Assembly: GCA_030536575.1 (NCBI GenBank)
Contig: JAUNPS010000016.1
Span: forward strand, 1-64,000
Source: Eubacteriales bacterium
GTDB lineage: Bacteria > Bacillota > Clostridia > Lachnospirales > Lachnospiraceae
DNA length: 64,000 nucleotides
Direction: 5' to 3'
Positions 51,187-59,952 of this stretch are shown one piece after another. Both the position numbers and the translations under genes were made by a program. Numbering within the stretch: position 1 is the first letter of the stretch; every line of letters starts with the position of its first letter. The notes under the pieces are model-generated. The model worked only from the letters and a program-made list of their open reading frames with translations. It searched no databases and was not told where the DNA came from.

Positions 51187-52090
51187 AACCTTCCGCTTCC
51201 GGTTTCTCCGCCAAAACTTTAATCGAAGAAACATATTCCGAAGGCGTCATCCCCGAAATCTTTTTAAACTGCCTGGAAAAATAGTGCACGGAAGTATAGC
51301 CCAGCGTGTCCGAAATCTGCGTAAAATTCAGTTTATTGTCCCGCATAAGCTGCTTCGCCGCCTCAATCTTCATCCGGGAAAACTGGTCGATCACACCGCA
51401 CCCATGCCGCTCCCGGAATAACTTCTGCAAATGAGAGCGCCCGATCAGATTGTCATGGCAGATTTTATCAATGGTCAGCTTGTCGTAAAGATGCTGTTCC
51501 AGATATTGATAAACGCCATGGTAGAGCACCGTATCGCGTCCCCTGGGACGGGGCAGGGCCGCCGGACTCCGGAAAGGGACCGCGCTGTAGCGGCGCAGCA
51601 GGCGGATCAGCAGCTCCTCCAGATGAATCCGGATCAATTGCTCTGAACCCACCGGAATTTCCGCATTCCGCGTCATTTCCTTCAGATAGGGATCATCCAG
51701 CTTACAGGAAAACGTCTGGACGGCATCCTGAAGAATCTGAGCCAGAAGCATCCGCTCCGTCTCCGTAACCGTCAGCACCTTATCGCAGAAAAAATTCATG
51801 GCAGGAGAGAGACAGTAAAAAGAAACCACCACCAGATTCGGGGCAATGACCCCGTTAGCCTTCAGGCTGTGAAACTCATTCGGTTTATGGAAAATAATCT
51901 CATCTTTCTTCAGGACATACTTCCGGGAATCGGCCATGACCTCCACTTCGCCCTTGTCCACACAGAGAAATTCCCAGAAATTATGGGATTCCCCTTCAAA
52001 AATAAAATCACTCATATATTCAAAATAGTGGATCGTCACAATCCGGCTAATCTCAATTTCAGAAGCTAATGTGACACTCCGATAATCCAT
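51185..52090 (-). CDS. AraC-family regulator of the second transporter operon
   Basis: A 301-residue regulator with an N-terminal cupin sensor (NFWEFLCVDKGEVEVMADSR, IIFHKPNEFHSLKANG) and a C-terminal pair of helix-turn-helices (LTIDKICHDNLIGRSHLQKL, LNFTQISDTLGYTSVHYFSR). It is divergent from the binding-protein gene at 52388, and a 297-bp intergenic region between them likely carries its sites. It is not a close paralogue of the tandem pair at 29425-31226. Confidence 0.9.
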   Translation of the reverse strand: MDYRSVTLASEIEISRIVTIHYFEYMSDFIFEGESHNFWEFLCVDKGEVEVMADSRKYVLKKDEIIFHKPNEFHSLKANGVIAPNLVVVSFYCLSPAMNFFCDKVLTVTETERMLLAQILQDAVQTFSCKLDDPYLKEMTRNAEIPVGSEQLIRIHLEELLIRLLRRYSAVPFRSPAALPRPRGRDTVLYHGVYQYLEQHLYDKLTIDKICHDNLIGRSHLQKLFRERHGCGVIDQFSRMKIEAAKQLMRDNKLNFTQISDTLGYTSVHYFSRQFKKISGMTPSEYVSSIKVLAEKPEAEG

Positions 52091-52260
52091 AACTCCACCT
52101 CCTAGAAATTATATTAAAGCTTTTTCTACAAAAAAGCAACGAAAAACAGAAAGAAAACCGTACTGTTTTTAAAAGATTCGGATATTTTTACGAAAACCAT
52201 TGTTAAAATATCTAAAAAGAAAAGGGAAAAATCAGCAGATTCTGATTGATTTTTCAATAA

Positions 52261-52325
52261 AAAAATAGATTGTACAAAAATAGACGCTGATTGTGTAAAT
52301 CATTCTGGACAGAAGTTGCTATAAT
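52261..52325 (+). promoter_or_regulatory. Promoter region of the second transporter operon
   Basis: AAAAATAGA occurs at 52261 and 52276. ATTCTGGACAGAAG (52302-52315) closely matches the element in the first transporter promoter. An extended -10, TGC TATAAT (52317-52325), follows, with no good -35, which fits an activated promoter. Confidence 0.6.
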
Positions 52326-52387
52326 GAACTTATCGAAAAGAAAGCGGCTCACGCTTTTGTCAGCCAAATTTCAGAAGGAGGAAAAGA

Positions 52388-53632
52388 ATGAGAAAACGTG
52401 TTTTGAGTGTTGCATTATCCTTGACAATGGTAGCAGGTGTATTTGCAGGAACCGCCCTCAGCGCATCTGCGGAAGGCAAGATTACCTACTGGTCCATGTG
52501 GGAATCCACCGAGCCCCAGGGACAGGCCATTCAGGAAGCCGTTGATGCCTACAGCGCAGAGACCGGCGTAGAAGTAGACCTTCAGTTCAAAGGACGTACC
52601 GGTATCCGCGAAGGCCTGCAGGCTGCTCTGGATGCAGGAACCGAGATCGACCTGTTTGACGAAGACATTGACCGCGTAAATAAAACCTGGGGAGATTACC
52701 TGCTGGATCTGGAAGAGATGGCAGCAGCAGCCGATTACGAATCCACAGCCATTTCCGGACTGATCAGCGCATGCCGGGAAGTGGGCGGCGGCACCCTGAA
52801 ATCGATCCCGTATCAGCCGAATGTTTTCGCATTCTTCTACAATAAAGCGATCTTCGAAGAAGCAGGCGTTGAAGCCGTCCCGACCACCTGGGACGAATTC
52901 CTGGATACCTGCCAGAAGATCCAGGATGCAGGCTATACGCCGATCACCTGTGACGATGCTTACATCACCTGTATGTTCGGTTATCACCTGGGCCGTCTCA
53001 TCGGCGAAGAAGGCGTGACCAGAGTCGTGGAAAACGGCGAATGGGCGGAAGAACCCGCTGTCCTTCAGATGGCGCAGGCCTATGAAGAACTGGCCACGAA
53101 AGGCTACTTCTCCGAAATGATCGAAGGAAACGTATGGCCCGCAGGACAGAACACAGAGCTGGCCCTTGGCACCGCAGCCATGTACCTGAACGGCTCCTGG
53201 CTTCCCAACGAAGTAAAGGAAATGGCCGGCGACGACTTCCAGTGGGGATGCTTTAATTACCCGGCAGTCGAGGGCGGCGTGACCGGAACGGAAGCGGCGA
53301 ACTACGGCGCACAGGTATACGCGATCAATAAAGACTCCAAGAACCCCCAGGCAGCCTTTGACCTGATCTGCTACATCACCAAAGGCGAATACGACCAGAA
53401 GCTTTCCGAAATGTCCATCGGTATCCCGGCAGACACCACGAACGGCGAATGGCCGGCCCTGCTTGCAGACGTGAAGCCGGTTATGGACAGCCTGAGCACA
53501 CGTTTCTCCTGGGCGGTAAACTGCGAAGCAAACGCGAATATTACGCCGGTTCTGAAAGAGAATATGCTGAAGCTCTGCGGCGGTTCCATCACAGCACAGG
53601 AATTTGTTGACAATATGGAGGCAGCTTCCTGA
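52388..53632 (+). CDS. ABC sugar transporter, solute-binding protein (second operon)
   Basis: A 414-residue secreted binding protein (CUT1 class). The signal peptide (LSVALSLTMVAGVFAGTALS) ends in ASA before EGKITYW. The mature part has the family 1 pattern (ETGVEVDLQFKGRTGIREGL, PTTWDEFLDTCQKIQDAGYT). AGAAGGAGG lies before the start. A hairpin with a T tail follows. By the operon's end (nucleotidyltransferase and NahK-like kinase) it may bind lacto-N-biose or galacto-N-biose, but this is inference. Confidence 0.92.
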   Translation: MRKRVLSVALSLTMVAGVFAGTALSASAEGKITYWSMWESTEPQGQAIQEAVDAYSAETGVEVDLQFKGRTGIREGLQAALDAGTEIDLFDEDIDRVNKTWGDYLLDLEEMAAAADYESTAISGLISACREVGGGTLKSIPYQPNVFAFFYNKAIFEEAGVEAVPTTWDEFLDTCQKIQDAGYTPITCDDAYITCMFGYHLGRLIGEEGVTRVVENGEWAEEPAVLQMAQAYEELATKGYFSEMIEGNVWPAGQNTELALGTAAMYLNGSWLPNEVKEMAGDDFQWGCFNYPAVEGGVTGTEAANYGAQVYAINKDSKNPQAAFDLICYITKGEYDQKLSEMSIGIPADTTNGEWPALLADVKPVMDSLSTRFSWAVNCEANANITPVLKENMLKLCGGSITAQEFVDNMEAAS

Positions 53633-53647
53633 TCAAACGGATATCCC

Positions 53648-53685
53648 AAAGGGGTGGCATCGTACAAACGCTGCCACTCCTTTTT
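53648..53685 (+). terminator. Intra-operon attenuator after the binding protein
   Basis: AAAGGGGTGGCA pairs with TGCCACTCCTTT and is followed by TTTTTC. Same position as in the first transporter operon. Confidence 0.8.
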
Positions 53686-53725
53686 CAGTGAGCTGGCAAG
53701 GAGCTTTTGCAAAGGAGATAGGAAA

Positions 53726-54631
53726 ATGAAGAAAAATAAGACTATGATTATCTGTTTCCTCGCCCCGGCCGTGATTCTGTTCCTTCTTGTCTTCCTGTAT
53801 CCGATTGTCCGGACGATTCTGATGAGCTTTTTCAAAATCGACGGCGTAACGGACAGCATGGACAAATGGACATTTCTGGGCCTGGGGAACTACATCGAGC
53901 TGGCAAACACCAGCCTGTTTAAAACCTCGATGCTGAACCTGTTGAAAATCTGGCTGTTTGGCGGTATCATCGTAATGAGCCTGGGACTCCTGTTTGCGGT
54001 GATCATCACCAGCGGAATCCGGTTCAAGAGCTTTTTCCGGGCAGTCATTTACCTTCCGAACGTCGTAAGCGCCGTAGCCCTAGCCGTCATGTGGCTGCAG
54101 GCGGTTTACAGCCCCCAGTTCGGCCTGCTGAAGACCTTTTTTAACGCCCTTGGCCTGAAAAACCTGGCCAAAATCCAGTGGTTGGATTCCGACCATAAAT
54201 TCTGGGCGCTGCTGATCGCATACTGCTTCGGAATGATCGGCTATCACATGCTGATCTTCACCAGCGGAATCGAACGCATTGGTACGGAATATTACGAAGC
54301 GGCCACCATCGATGGGGCCAGCAAGCCAAAGCAGTTCGTTTACATCACCTTCCCCTTGTTAAAAGGCGTCCTTCGGACAAACCTGACCATGTGGTCCATC
54401 AGCAGCGTGGGATTCTTCGTATGGTCCCAGCTTTTCTCCAACGTAACCGCGGACAATTCCACGATTACCCCGATGGTTTACATGTACATCCAGATGTTCG
54501 GCGCCGGAAATACCGTCACGGAGCGAAACGCGGGCCTGGCCGCCGCCATCGGCGTGCTGCTGTGTATCTGCGTGGTAATCATTTTCACGATCCTGAACCG
54601 GCTCCTGCGGGATGACGACATTGAATTTTAA
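53726..54631 (+). CDS. ABC sugar transporter permease (MalF type, second operon)
   Basis: A 301-residue permease with six hydrophobic segments (start MKKNKTMIICFLAPAVILFL) and the EAA loop YYEAATIDGASKPKQFVYIT. ATG 53726 follows AAAGGAG; a longer frame would begin in the attenuator. It is followed 14 bp later by its partner. Confidence 0.93.
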   Translation: MKKNKTMIICFLAPAVILFLLVFLYPIVRTILMSFFKIDGVTDSMDKWTFLGLGNYIELANTSLFKTSMLNLLKIWLFGGIIVMSLGLLFAVIITSGIRFKSFFRAVIYLPNVVSAVALAVMWLQAVYSPQFGLLKTFFNALGLKNLAKIQWLDSDHKFWALLIAYCFGMIGYHMLIFTSGIERIGTEYYEAATIDGASKPKQFVYITFPLLKGVLRTNLTMWSISSVGFFVWSQLFSNVTADNSTITPMVYMYIQMFGAGNTVTERNAGLAAAIGVLLCICVVIIFTILNRLLRDDDIEF

Positions 54632-54645
54632 GAGGAGGGACCGCG

Positions 54646-55533
54646 ATGAAGAAGAAAAAAAGAGCCAAGACGCCTGTGAACTGGAAAAAAGAACTGCGGC
54701 TGGCGCCGGGATATCTGATTTTGCTGCTTTGGGTAGCGCTGACTGTGGTATTGCTGGGCTGGGTACTGATGGCCAGCTTTTCCACAACGAAAGATATTTT
54801 CAATGGAAATGTAAACAAATTCGTTTTCCCGACGGGACTCCATTTCGAAAACTACGCGAAAGCCTGGTCTTCCCAGAACGTATCCCGCTTTTTTGCGAAC
54901 TCGCTGTTTTATTCGGTGATTTCCTGTGCGGCGCTGGTCCTGATCTGCGCTCCGGCGGCCTACGTGCTGGCGCGTTTCACCTTCCTGGGAAATAAACTGA
55001 TCCAGACCGGGTTTGTGTCGGCCATGGGCGTTCCGGTGATTATGATCATTCTGCCGCTTTTTGTCCTGATTTCAAAAATGGGAATCCTGAACAATGAGAT
55101 GGCGAACCGTTTCACGATGATCGTGCTGTACGTTGGGATCAATGTTCCGTATACCACCATCTTTCTGCTGACCTTTTTCCAGAATATTTCCAGGGCGTTC
55201 GAGGAAGCGGCGGCCATTGACGGCTGCCCGCCGATGAAAACCTTCTGGGTGATCATGCTGCCGATGGCTCAGCCGGGCATTATTACGGTGACGATCTTTA
55301 ATTTTATCAACGTATGGAATGAATATTTCCTGTCCCTGATCCTGGCAAACAGCGACCGGCTGAAACCGGTGGCCGTAGGCCTGTACGGCATGATCAATTC
55401 CATGAAATATACCGGGGACTGGGCCGGAATGTTCGCGGCGGTGATTATCGTGTTCCTGCCGACCTTCCTGCTGTATATTTTCCTGTCAGAGAAGATCATT
55501 GCAGGCGTTACCGGAGGCGGAGTGAAAGGCTGA
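54646..55533 (+). CDS. ABC sugar transporter permease (MalG type, second operon)
   Basis: A 295-residue permease with a basic start (MKKKKRAKTPVNWKKELRLA), six hydrophobic segments and the EAA loop FEEAAAIDGCPPMKTFWVIM. No ATPase subunit is in the operon, as with the first system, so both probably use one shared MsmK-like ATPase. The sugar nucleotidyltransferase gene follows after 23 bp. Confidence 0.93.
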   Translation: MKKKKRAKTPVNWKKELRLAPGYLILLLWVALTVVLLGWVLMASFSTTKDIFNGNVNKFVFPTGLHFENYAKAWSSQNVSRFFANSLFYSVISCAALVLICAPAAYVLARFTFLGNKLIQTGFVSAMGVPVIMIILPLFVLISKMGILNNEMANRFTMIVLYVGINVPYTTIFLLTFFQNISRAFEEAAAIDGCPPMKTFWVIMLPMAQPGIITVTIFNFINVWNEYFLSLILANSDRLKPVAVGLYGMINSMKYTGDWAGMFAAVIIVFLPTFLLYIFLSEKIIAGVTGGGVKG

Positions 55534-55556
55534 TTTTCAATTAGGAGGACATTGCA

Positions 55557-56480
55557 ATGAAAAAACCAGTGCTGGTCATTATGGCGGCGGGTATGGGAAG
55601 CCGTTACGGCGGATTAAAGCAGATTGACCCGGTGGACGGCGAGGGCCACATCATCATGGATTTTTCCATCTATGACGCTGTTCGCGCCGGATTTGAAAAA
55701 GTCATTTTTATCATTAAAAAGGAAAACGAAAAGGCATTCCGGGAAGCCATCGGCGACCGGATTCAGAAAAACGTGGAGGTTTCCTATGCTTTTCAGCGGC
55801 TGGAAAACCTTCCGGAGGGCTTCGAGGTTCCGGAGGGACGGGAAAAGCCCTGGGGAACCGGCCATGCTGTGTTGAGCTGCATTGATGAAATCGACGGCCC
55901 GTTCGCGGTGATCAATGCGGATGACTTTTATGGACGCCACGCTTTCGAGGAAATTTATCAGTTTTTATCCACGCACCAGGACGACGAAACTTACCGGTAT
56001 ACCATGGTAGGCTATATCCTGGGGAATACCCTGACGGACAATGGCCATGTGGCCAGAGGAGTCTGCGTTACCGATGAAAACGGCTATCTGCAGAAAATCG
56101 ATGAGCGCACCCACATCATCAAAAAAGACGGAGGAGCGGCCTATACGGAGGACGATGGAAAGACCTGGGAAACCATTTCCACAGACAGCATCGTGTCGAT
56201 GAACATGTGGGGATTTTCCAGAAGCATGCTGGACGAGTTAAACGCACGTTTCCCAAAATTCCTTGCGGAAAACATTCCGGAAAATCCGAAAAAATGTGAA
56301 TATTTCCTGCCCTTTGTGGTAGATGAGCTGCTAAAAGAGGGGAAAGCTACCGTTCAGGTTCTGAAATCTTTTGATCAGTGGTATGGCGTCACCTATAAGG
56401 CGGACAAGGAAGTTGTGATGAATGCCGTGCAGAAGATGAAGGAGGAAGGCCTTTACCCGCAGGGCTTATGGGAGGGATGA
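55557..56480 (+). CDS. Sugar-1-phosphate nucleotidyltransferase-like protein
   Basis: A 307-residue protein with the nucleotidyltransferase fold. The N-terminal motif VIMAAGMGSRYGGLKQ binds the NTP, and FAVINADDFYGRHAFEEI holds the metal Asp. It could make UDP-sugar from the sugar 1-phosphate produced by the next gene's kinase. GAGGAC lies before the start. It ends within the next gene's leader, so translation is coupled. Confidence 0.88.
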   Translation: MKKPVLVIMAAGMGSRYGGLKQIDPVDGEGHIIMDFSIYDAVRAGFEKVIFIIKKENEKAFREAIGDRIQKNVEVSYAFQRLENLPEGFEVPEGREKPWGTGHAVLSCIDEIDGPFAVINADDFYGRHAFEEIYQFLSTHQDDETYRYTMVGYILGNTLTDNGHVARGVCVTDENGYLQKIDERTHIIKKDGGAAYTEDDGKTWETISTDSIVSMNMWGFSRSMLDELNARFPKFLAENIPENPKKCEYFLPFVVDELLKEGKATVQVLKSFDQWYGVTYKADKEVVMNAVQKMKEEGLYPQGLWEG

Positions 56481-56482
56481 CA

Positions 56483-57625
56483 ATGACAAAGGATGCATGC
56501 GCAGGCCGGGACGAAGCGGTTCAGGCCTTCATGCTGGAGGGCCGCCTTGCCGAGGTGCGCATTTACGGAAGCGGCCACATTAATGATACCTATCTTCTGA
56601 TCCACGAGCTGGAGGATGGGACGCGTGTGCGCCATATTCTCCAGAAGATGAACAAGGAGGTCTTCACCAGGCCGCTGGAGCTGATGGAAAATGTGATTCA
56701 CGTGACGGATTACCTGCGCCGGAAAATCATTGAGACGGGCGGCGACCCGGAGCGGGAGACTCTGAATCTGGTTCCGTGCCGGGATGGAAAGAAATATTTT
56801 GTGGACAGCGAAGGGGAATACTGGCGTGTTTATCAGTTTATTTTGAATGCGACCAGCTATGATGCCGTGGAGAAGCCGGATGATTTTTATCAGAGCGCCC
56901 TGGCATTCGGGCATTTTCAGCGGATGCTTGCGGATTATCCGGCCCAGACCCTTCATGAGACGATTCCGGATTTTCATAATACGGTGAACCGGATGGAGAA
57001 GTTTCGGGCGGCCGTGGAGGCTGATGCGTGCGGGCGGGCGAAGGAGGTCGAGCCTGAGATCCGTTTTGCCATGGAGCGGGAAAAGGAGGCCCATATCCTG
57101 GGAGATCTGCTGGCAGCCGGCGAGCTTCCGCTTCGGGTGACCCACAATGATACGAAGCTGAATAATATTATGATTGACAATGCGACCGGAACCGGGATCT
57201 GTGTGATCGACCTGGATACGGTGATGCCGGGGCTGGCGGTGAATGATTTCGGGGATTCGATCCGGTTTGGGGCGAGTACGGCGGCGGAGGATGAGCGGGA
57301 TCTGACGAAGGTTTCCTGTGATCTGGAGTTGTTCCGGCTGTATACGGAGGGGTTTCTGAAGGGATGTGAGGGAAGCCTGACGGAAAAAGAAATCGAGATG
57401 CTTCCGATGGGGGCGAAGATGATGACTTTTGAGTGCGGGGTGCGGTTCCTGACGGATTATCTGGAGGGGGATCATTATTTTAAGGTTCACCGGGAAGGGC
57501 AGAATCTGGATCGGTGCCGGACGCAGTTCCGGCTGGTGGAGGATATGGAAGAGAAATGGGAACGGATGGAGGAGATTGTGCAGCAGGTGCGCAAGGGCCT
57601 GGAGTCTGGGACGGAGGAAGCGTGA
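56483..57625 (+). CDS. NahK-like N-acetylhexosamine 1-kinase / APH-family kinase
   Basis: A 380-residue kinase of the aminoglycoside-phosphotransferase fold, with the Brenner motif RVTHNDTKLNNIMID and the metal site ICVIDLDTVMPGLAVND. NahK (LnpB) is the nearest well-known relative; it phosphorylates N-acetylglucosamine or N-acetylgalactosamine at C1 in the lacto-N-biose pathway. ATG 56483 is 7 bp after GGAGG; the upstream ATGs at 56468 and 56477 are too close. The phosphorylase (GH112) expected in such a pathway is not in the window. Terminator at 57641. Confidence 0.85.
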   Translation: MTKDACAGRDEAVQAFMLEGRLAEVRIYGSGHINDTYLLIHELEDGTRVRHILQKMNKEVFTRPLELMENVIHVTDYLRRKIIETGGDPERETLNLVPCRDGKKYFVDSEGEYWRVYQFILNATSYDAVEKPDDFYQSALAFGHFQRMLADYPAQTLHETIPDFHNTVNRMEKFRAAVEADACGRAKEVEPEIRFAMEREKEAHILGDLLAAGELPLRVTHNDTKLNNIMIDNATGTGICVIDLDTVMPGLAVNDFGDSIRFGASTAAEDERDLTKVSCDLELFRLYTEGFLKGCEGSLTEKEIEMLPMGAKMMTFECGVRFLTDYLEGDHYFKVHREGQNLDRCRTQFRLVEDMEEKWERMEEIVQQVRKGLESGTEEA

Positions 57626-57640
57626 AAAAGATACGACGAA

Positions 57641-57680
57641 GCGCCGGAGCAGAATGATCTGCCCCGGTGTTTTTTTTTCT
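57641..57680 (+). terminator. Terminator of the second transporter operon
   Basis: GCGCCGG-A-GCAGA pairs with TCTGC-C-CCGGTGT, followed by nine T. Confidence 0.9.
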
Positions 57681-58482
57681 TTTTTGCTGTTTCTGTGCGA
57701 ACTGCCGATGTTTTTCGAATTCGCGTGTTTCAAGGCGCAGTTGGTGATGTTCGAGAACGTATGTTTGATTACCGTTTTGATTACCAGATCATTTTCTGAA
57801 AAAAGCAAAAACCGGAAAACCCAGTAAAATCTAGGCTTCCCGGCACACAAAAAACAGGGGATGAGAGAATCGAACACTTTTGGGGAATTAAAAAAGTCAG
57901 TATTTATGCGGCTTTGCGGAATTTCGCATTGATTACCAAAAACTCAAAAAAACATTATAAAGAAAGGAAAAATTGAATACCTGATGATGATTACTTTTTA
58001 TGTGGAATAGCTCACGGCTTGTTTGAGAAGTCGTGGGCTATTTTTATCTGGGATTCATTTAAATATCATTTTTCTTCTTATATCGTATCCGATATCGCTC
58101 GTAATACCCATATTTTCAGTGATTCATTTCACTTGCTAGTTCAATTTTTTGCTTTTCAAAAATAGAGACAGTTCAAAAATAAGAATTTAATGTTCAAAAT
58201 GCAATACCTATATTTTGAACTTTCATATCGCATGGGGTGAGACATGAAACCAAATACGGTATCGAACATATATTTGACATATGTGTTAGCCCTAAATGCA
58301 TCCTACAGGCTCTTAGAGACGTCTTTGATGTTAGACGATACTTTCTCCACTGGACATATAAAAATTGATTCTAGGGTTCAAAAGATGCATCTAAGTCCAA
58401 CAGTCGCATGTATAGAAGCATGGGCACCATACACGATCACATGTGACTCTACATCCCACATGTCACCTGCTGCCGAAGTACG
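57681..58482. other. Gene-poor boundary of the mobile region
   Basis: About 800 bp with no supported gene. A strong hairpin with a T tail is at 58006-58046. The words TTTGATTACC and GATTACC recur at 57766, 57778 and 57931. The piece GAGAATCGAACAC (57863-57875) looks like part of a tRNA T-arm on the minus strand, but the stem does not pair. The AT content rises here, which suggests the left edge of an inserted element. Frames such as 58244-58525 have no ribosome site or known family. Confidence 0.4.
58006..58046. terminator. Strong hairpin with T tail in the boundary region
   Basis: AATAGCTCACGGCTT pairs with AAGTCGTGGGCTATT over a 7-base loop and is followed by TTTAT. Confidence 0.6.
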
Positions 58483-59025
58483 TTATAACTCTAGCTGGCT
58501 GAAGTCAATTGTTAAATCATCATAGATGTGTACTTTGACAGAATCGGAGAACGCGTATTCTTCCAAATCATCGTGTTCAAAATCCCATACCGTAATACGC
58601 CTTTTCTCTGGGTCGACAATCCAATATTCACGTACTTTCGCAGTACGATATTTAAAAAGTTTTATTGCATAATCCTGTTTCTTTGTGCTTGGTGAAACAA
58701 TTTCAATAATCCAGTCAGGAGCGCCGTTACATCCTTTTTTATTTAGCTTGTTTTTATCGCAAATGACTGAAATATCTGGTTCTACATAGTTTATATCATC
58801 ACTATTTAGAAATACGGCGAATGGAGCGGGATAAACTTTGCAGGAACCATTTTTGGAACGAATATAGTTTCCGATTTCTAAGCCCAGCCAATAGGATATT
58901 TCCTGATGTATCCTACTTGGAGGAGCCATGTAGTAAATCTGTCCATCAATCAATTCAGCCCTGTCGCCTTCTGGCAGAGCGTAAATATCATCAATCGTAT
59001 AAATCTTTTCTTGTGCTAATGCCAT
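58483..59025 (-). CDS. Uma2-family (DUF820) putative restriction-like endonuclease
   Basis: A 180-residue protein of the PD-(D/E)xK superfamily. The pattern is ELIDGQIYYMAPPSRIHQEI, NYVEPDISVICD (metal Asp), DWIIEIVSPSTKKQDYAIKL (E-x-V/E-x-x-S) and REYWIVDPEKRRITVW. Such proteins are abundant in cyanobacteria and also occur in Firmicutes, often near mobile DNA; their function is unsettled. The start is ATG 59025 with AAAGGATG before it. Confidence 0.88.
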   Translation of the reverse strand: MALAQEKIYTIDDIYALPEGDRAELIDGQIYYMAPPSRIHQEISYWLGLEIGNYIRSKNGSCKVYPAPFAVFLNSDDINYVEPDISVICDKNKLNKKGCNGAPDWIIEIVSPSTKKQDYAIKLFKYRTAKVREYWIVDPEKRRITVWDFEHDDLEEYAFSDSVKVHIYDDLTIDFSQLEL

Positions 59026-59130
59026 AGGTACACATCCTTTCTTTAATCGTTTAACTGTAGTGTGTTAAATATTAAGGTTTAAAATTCGAGTCAGTTTAAA
59101 AATGAATCAGCTTATAAGGGTAGATAAAAA

Positions 59131-59358
59131 TCACGCTTCAGTCTCGGTTTTAACTTGCCCCCGGTCATGTTCCATTGTTTCTTTGATGGCACGGCGAATA
59201 AAGGTATTTGTACTTTCACCCATGGTTTGCGCGTGTTCCTGTATGATAGGTTTTTCGCCTTTTTCTACTCTAATTTTAATTTCATCATAATTATTTTTCA
59301 TATATTTTGCTACAGCTTTTTGTTGCGCCTTACTAACTTTAGTTTTTTCAATAGCCAT
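59131..59358 (-). CDS. Ribbon-helix-helix-like DNA-binding protein
   Basis: A 75-residue basic/acidic protein (VSKAQQKAVAKYMKNNYDEI, then TMGESTNTFIRRAIKETMEH). The end looks like an Arc/MetJ ribbon-helix-helix: a β-strand (IKIRVEKGEK) and two helices. It is found on plasmids, phages and ICEs as a copy or partition regulator. It lies divergent to 59613, and three similar sequence boxes are between the two genes. Confidence 0.7.
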   Translation of the reverse strand: MAIEKTKVSKAQQKAVAKYMKNNYDEIKIRVEKGEKPIIQEHAQTMGESTNTFIRRAIKETMEHDRGQVKTETEA

Positions 59359-59435
59359 TTATTATTTTCCGTCCTCTCTTCGATCAACAGCTATATTTCT
59401 TCTAGGTTACCATAATTATACCACAAAATTATATA

Positions 59436-59531
59436 GGGTACAATATAAAAAAGTCTCAAAAATATCACTATATATCGGGTACAATATTGTACATAATGTC
59501 AATTGATCTATCGGGTACGATATAGTATAAT
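59436..59531 (+). promoter_or_regulatory. Triple GGGTACAATAT boxes and promoter
   Basis: GGGTACAATAT at 59436-59446 and 59477-59487, and GGGTACGATAT at 59513-59523. The third lies in the spacer of the promoter TTGATC (59503-59508)-17 bp-TATAAT (59526-59531). These look like operators of the adjacent ribbon-helix-helix protein, repressing the gene at 59613 and probably its own. Confidence 0.75.
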
Positions 59532-59612
59532 AACATCATAAAGAACAAACAACAAAACACCAGCCGGACAGCCAAACAAATAGGGCAGCCCGCAAAACTA
59601 GGAGGTTTGACA

Positions 59613-59837
59613 ATGAGAAAACATTACACACTTTTCACAGAGATTAAAGGCCGTACCGAAACATCAAGCTATGAACTTGACATGTGGGGCGAAACCCCTT
59701 CAGAAATCATCCAGGCAGCAGTGAAATTAATGTTATACCTGGTAGATTGCCTGGACGGATGTAAGGATACAGGTCTTACCTGTCACTACGTGGTAACAGA
59801 TGATGATTCCAATAAAATCTGCGATTTCACATTTTAA
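59613..59837 (+). CDS. Small mobile-element protein, unknown
   Basis: A 74-residue acidic protein (MRKHYTLFTEIKGRTETSSY, then ELDMWGETPSEIIQAAVKLM). AGGAGG lies before ATG 59613. I do not recognise a function; such small proteins are common early genes of clostridial ICEs and phages. It is controlled by the promoter and boxes just upstream. Confidence 0.65.
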   Translation: MRKHYTLFTEIKGRTETSSYELDMWGETPSEIIQAAVKLMLYLVDCLDGCKDTGLTCHYVVTDDDSNKICDFTF

Positions 59838-59878
59838 ACGACACAAACTAACAACCGGACAGCCGAAAGCTTCCCAAA

Positions 59879-59944
59879 CCTGAACCCATATACCTGTGAG
59901 GAAGTATCCGCTAGGAAGAACGATAGTCAGGAAGATGGTTCAGG
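59879..59944 (+). other. Inverted repeat in an intergenic leader
   Basis: CCTGAACC (59879-59886) and GGTTCAGG (59937-59944) could pair over about 50 bases that contain further short stems. It precedes the next gene and may be a leader structure. Confidence 0.4.
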
Positions 59945-59952
59945 GGTTGTAA

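Noticed and set aside
57576..57827. 83-residue frame over the operon terminator
   Set aside because: It spans the strong terminator at 57641 and has no start signal.
57855..57880. tRNA gene fragment (GTTCGATTC on the minus strand)
   Set aside because: The T-stem does not pair and no acceptor or anticodon arm is visible; kept only as a possible att scar.
58244..58525. 93-residue frame MKPNTVSNIY
   Set aside because: No ribosome site, no recognised family, and it runs into the 3' end of the Uma2-family gene; probably chance.
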